Assembly: GCA_900100835.1 (NCBI GenBank)
Contig: FNCM01000006.1
Span: 62,001 to 126,000, forward strand
Direction of reading: 5' to 3'
Source: Selenomonas sp. WCT3
Lineage (GTDB): Bacteria; Bacillota; Negativicutes; Selenomonadales; Selenomonadaceae
DNA: 64,000 nucleotides
Shown piece after piece: positions 63,110 through 64,000 of the stretch. Below the pieces are notes generated by a model. The model saw nothing but the letters and a program-made list of their open reading frames with translations, had not been told where the DNA came from and searched no databases. Position numbers and translations under genes: made by a program. Position 1 is the stretch's first letter; each line of letters opens with the position of its first letter.

Positions 63110-63886
63110 TTATTCTTGCACCTCTGGGCCAAAAAATTCCACAATCTTTGAAATGGCTAAGGCCATGTGGTTCTGATTCTGGAAGGGGTGATTTGCCCCC
63201 TCGACGGCAATAAATTCAATGACATTGTTCTCGGCAAATTCCTGGGAAATTGCAAAGGGAATCATTTCATCCTTCGTACCGTGCAGAATCAGCATATCAT
63301 CGGCAAAGTCAAAATACTCATGATCCCGGACATCAAAGGCCTCTAGCGAATCCAGCAGGCCGTTATCGATTTTTAGTTTGCGCTCAAAGCCCACTTGCAC
63401 CTCTTTACCCTTGGCCAGCTTTGCCCGATTATCCTCGGTAAGATGTTTTTCCATGGAGTCAAACATGTTGACCGCCGGACTGCGCAGGGCTATTTTGGCA
63501 AAGGGATTTTCCTGCTCGATTATATAACGCAACGTCAGATATGCCCCAAAGCTGGTGGAATAGTTGTAGACACGTTCTGCCTGCAGCTCCGTTTTTGCAT
63601 AAGCCGTCACCAGCCGCAAATAGGTCATGCATTCGCCGATTTCCAGTTTCTTACGAGCATCTTCCCCATGACAAGGCCAATCAAAGGCAATAACGGCATA
63701 GCCTTTGTATTTATTTACCATATGCTCACCAAAGTTCGCCGTACCAGCCGTATCCTTATGGCTGCCAAAACCATGGGTCAGGATAACCACGTCACGAAAG
63801 ATACGCACCGTCTTATCACTATCACGGGTAAAGAGCTTGCAGCGAATGCTAAAGCCCTCTTCATTGATGTCAAACTTCTTTTCCAT
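63110..63886 (-). CDS. Alpha/beta hydrolase
   Basis: 258 residues. Oxyanion-hole HGFGSHKDT, FDWPCHGED, nucleophile elbow YSTSFGAY, acid in HGTKDEMIP, His in EGANHPFQNQ. The usual G-x-S-x-G elbow reads S-T-S-F-G, so the first Gly is Ser. Probably an esterase or acyl hydrolase; substrate unknown. AAGGAAG lies about 12 bases ahead of the ATG. It starts 25 bases after the partial gene at the right edge. Confidence 0.85.
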   Translation of the reverse strand: MEKKFDINEEGFSIRCKLFTRDSDKTVRIFRDVVILTHGFGSHKDTAGTANFGEHMVNKYKGYAVIAFDWPCHGEDARKKLEIGECMTYLRLVTAYAKTELQAERVYNYSTSFGAYLTLRYIIEQENPFAKIALRSPAVNMFDSMEKHLTEDNRAKLAKGKEVQVGFERKLKIDNGLLDSLEAFDVRDHEYFDFADDMLILHGTKDEMIPFAISQEFAENNVIEFIAVEGANHPFQNQNHMALAISKIVEFFGPEVQE

Positions 63887-63911
63887 AACCTAATGAGACT
63901 TCCTTTTAACC

Positions 63912-64000
63912 TTAATTTCTATTGCGCATATTTCCATAGGCCCAGGATTCAATATACTGGGCTTCTCTTCCTAATGCCTCGGGCAGGCGGTGATAATCCC
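63912..64000 (-). CDS. C-terminal end of an unidentified gene (start off window)
   Basis: An open frame enters from the right edge and stops with TAA at 63914-63912. The visible 29 codons read DYHRLPEALGREAQYIESWA and then GNMRNRN. It is in the right place and direction to be the gene upstream of the hydrolase. Too little is visible to name it; codon use is gene-like. Confidence 0.45.
   Translation of the reverse strand, partial: DYHRLPEALGREAQYIESWAYGNMRNRN

Noticed and set aside
1..64000. CRISPR arrays, tRNA or rRNA genes, insertion sequences, prophage
   Set aside because: No regularly spaced repeats, cloverleaf-like segments, transposase or phage structural motifs were seen on reading both strands.

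Overview
The window looks like chromosomal DNA from a diderm Firmicute of the Negativicutes, most likely the Selenomonadaceae (Selenomonas or a close relative). This is an inference from two kinds of genes found together. One kind implies an outer membrane: a TpsB/TpsA two-partner secretion pair and a PagL-type lipid A deacylase. The other kind is a core typical of Firmicutes: ireB-ruvX-yrzB-mltG-trmR-trhP, xseA-xseB-ispA-dxs-tlyA-nadK-argR-recN, scpA/scpB, and Asp23/AmaP. I saw no rRNA, tRNA, CRISPR array, transposase or phage module.

Layout. 1-7.5 kb (minus): a giant TpsA exoprotein that runs off the left edge, its TpsB transporter, and a secreted CAP-domain protein with a long, apparently structured leader. 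7.6-19.9 kb (minus): tyrS, a class A PBP, mutS2, a large U32 protein, scpB/scpA, a site-2 protease, an ADP-ribose pyrophosphatase and small orphan proteins. 19.9-36.8 kb (minus): recN back to ireB, covering DNA repair, isoprenoid precursors, exonuclease VII, nusB, the Asp23/AmaP envelope-stress set, efp, a peptidase, aroQ, wobble-uridine modification (trhP, trmR) and mltG. 37-48.3 kb: a YvyF-like Zn protein (plus), the asd/dapB pair, recG, a Cof phosphatase (plus), a DUF4127 protein, ATP-type PEP carboxykinase and threonine synthase. 48.5-50.9 kb (plus): glutamine-dependent NAD synthase and a SlyD-like FKBP. 50.9-54.4 kb (minus): a possible small-RNA locus, a ZIP transporter, a FliB-like protein and an aldo/keto reductase. 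54.5-58.6 kb (plus): an orphan small protein, then a compact NAD-salvage operon nrtR-pncA-pncB-nadE behind a perfect 21-bp palindrome. 58.7-64 kb: orphan proteins, beta-carbonic anhydrase, PagL, a ThrE-type exporter, an alpha/beta hydrolase and the C-terminal end of one more gene.

How genes work together. NAD appears three times: NAD kinase, a glutamine-dependent NadE, and a regulated salvage operon with its own ammonia-type NadE. TrhP and TrmR are adjacent and would make mo5U34 in tRNA. asd and dapB share one promoter for the lysine/peptidoglycan branch. The class A PBP, MltG, IreB and the AmaP set serve the envelope.

Points most worth a second look: a C-type-lectin-like domain plus a helical block inserted in the TpsA beta-helix; the structured leader of the CAP gene; the NrtR-type operator and the unusual base composition of the NAD operon; a promoter-hairpin-miniORF-terminator island at 50.9-51.1 kb; and a 13-bp inverted repeat just ahead of the glutamine-dependent nadE.
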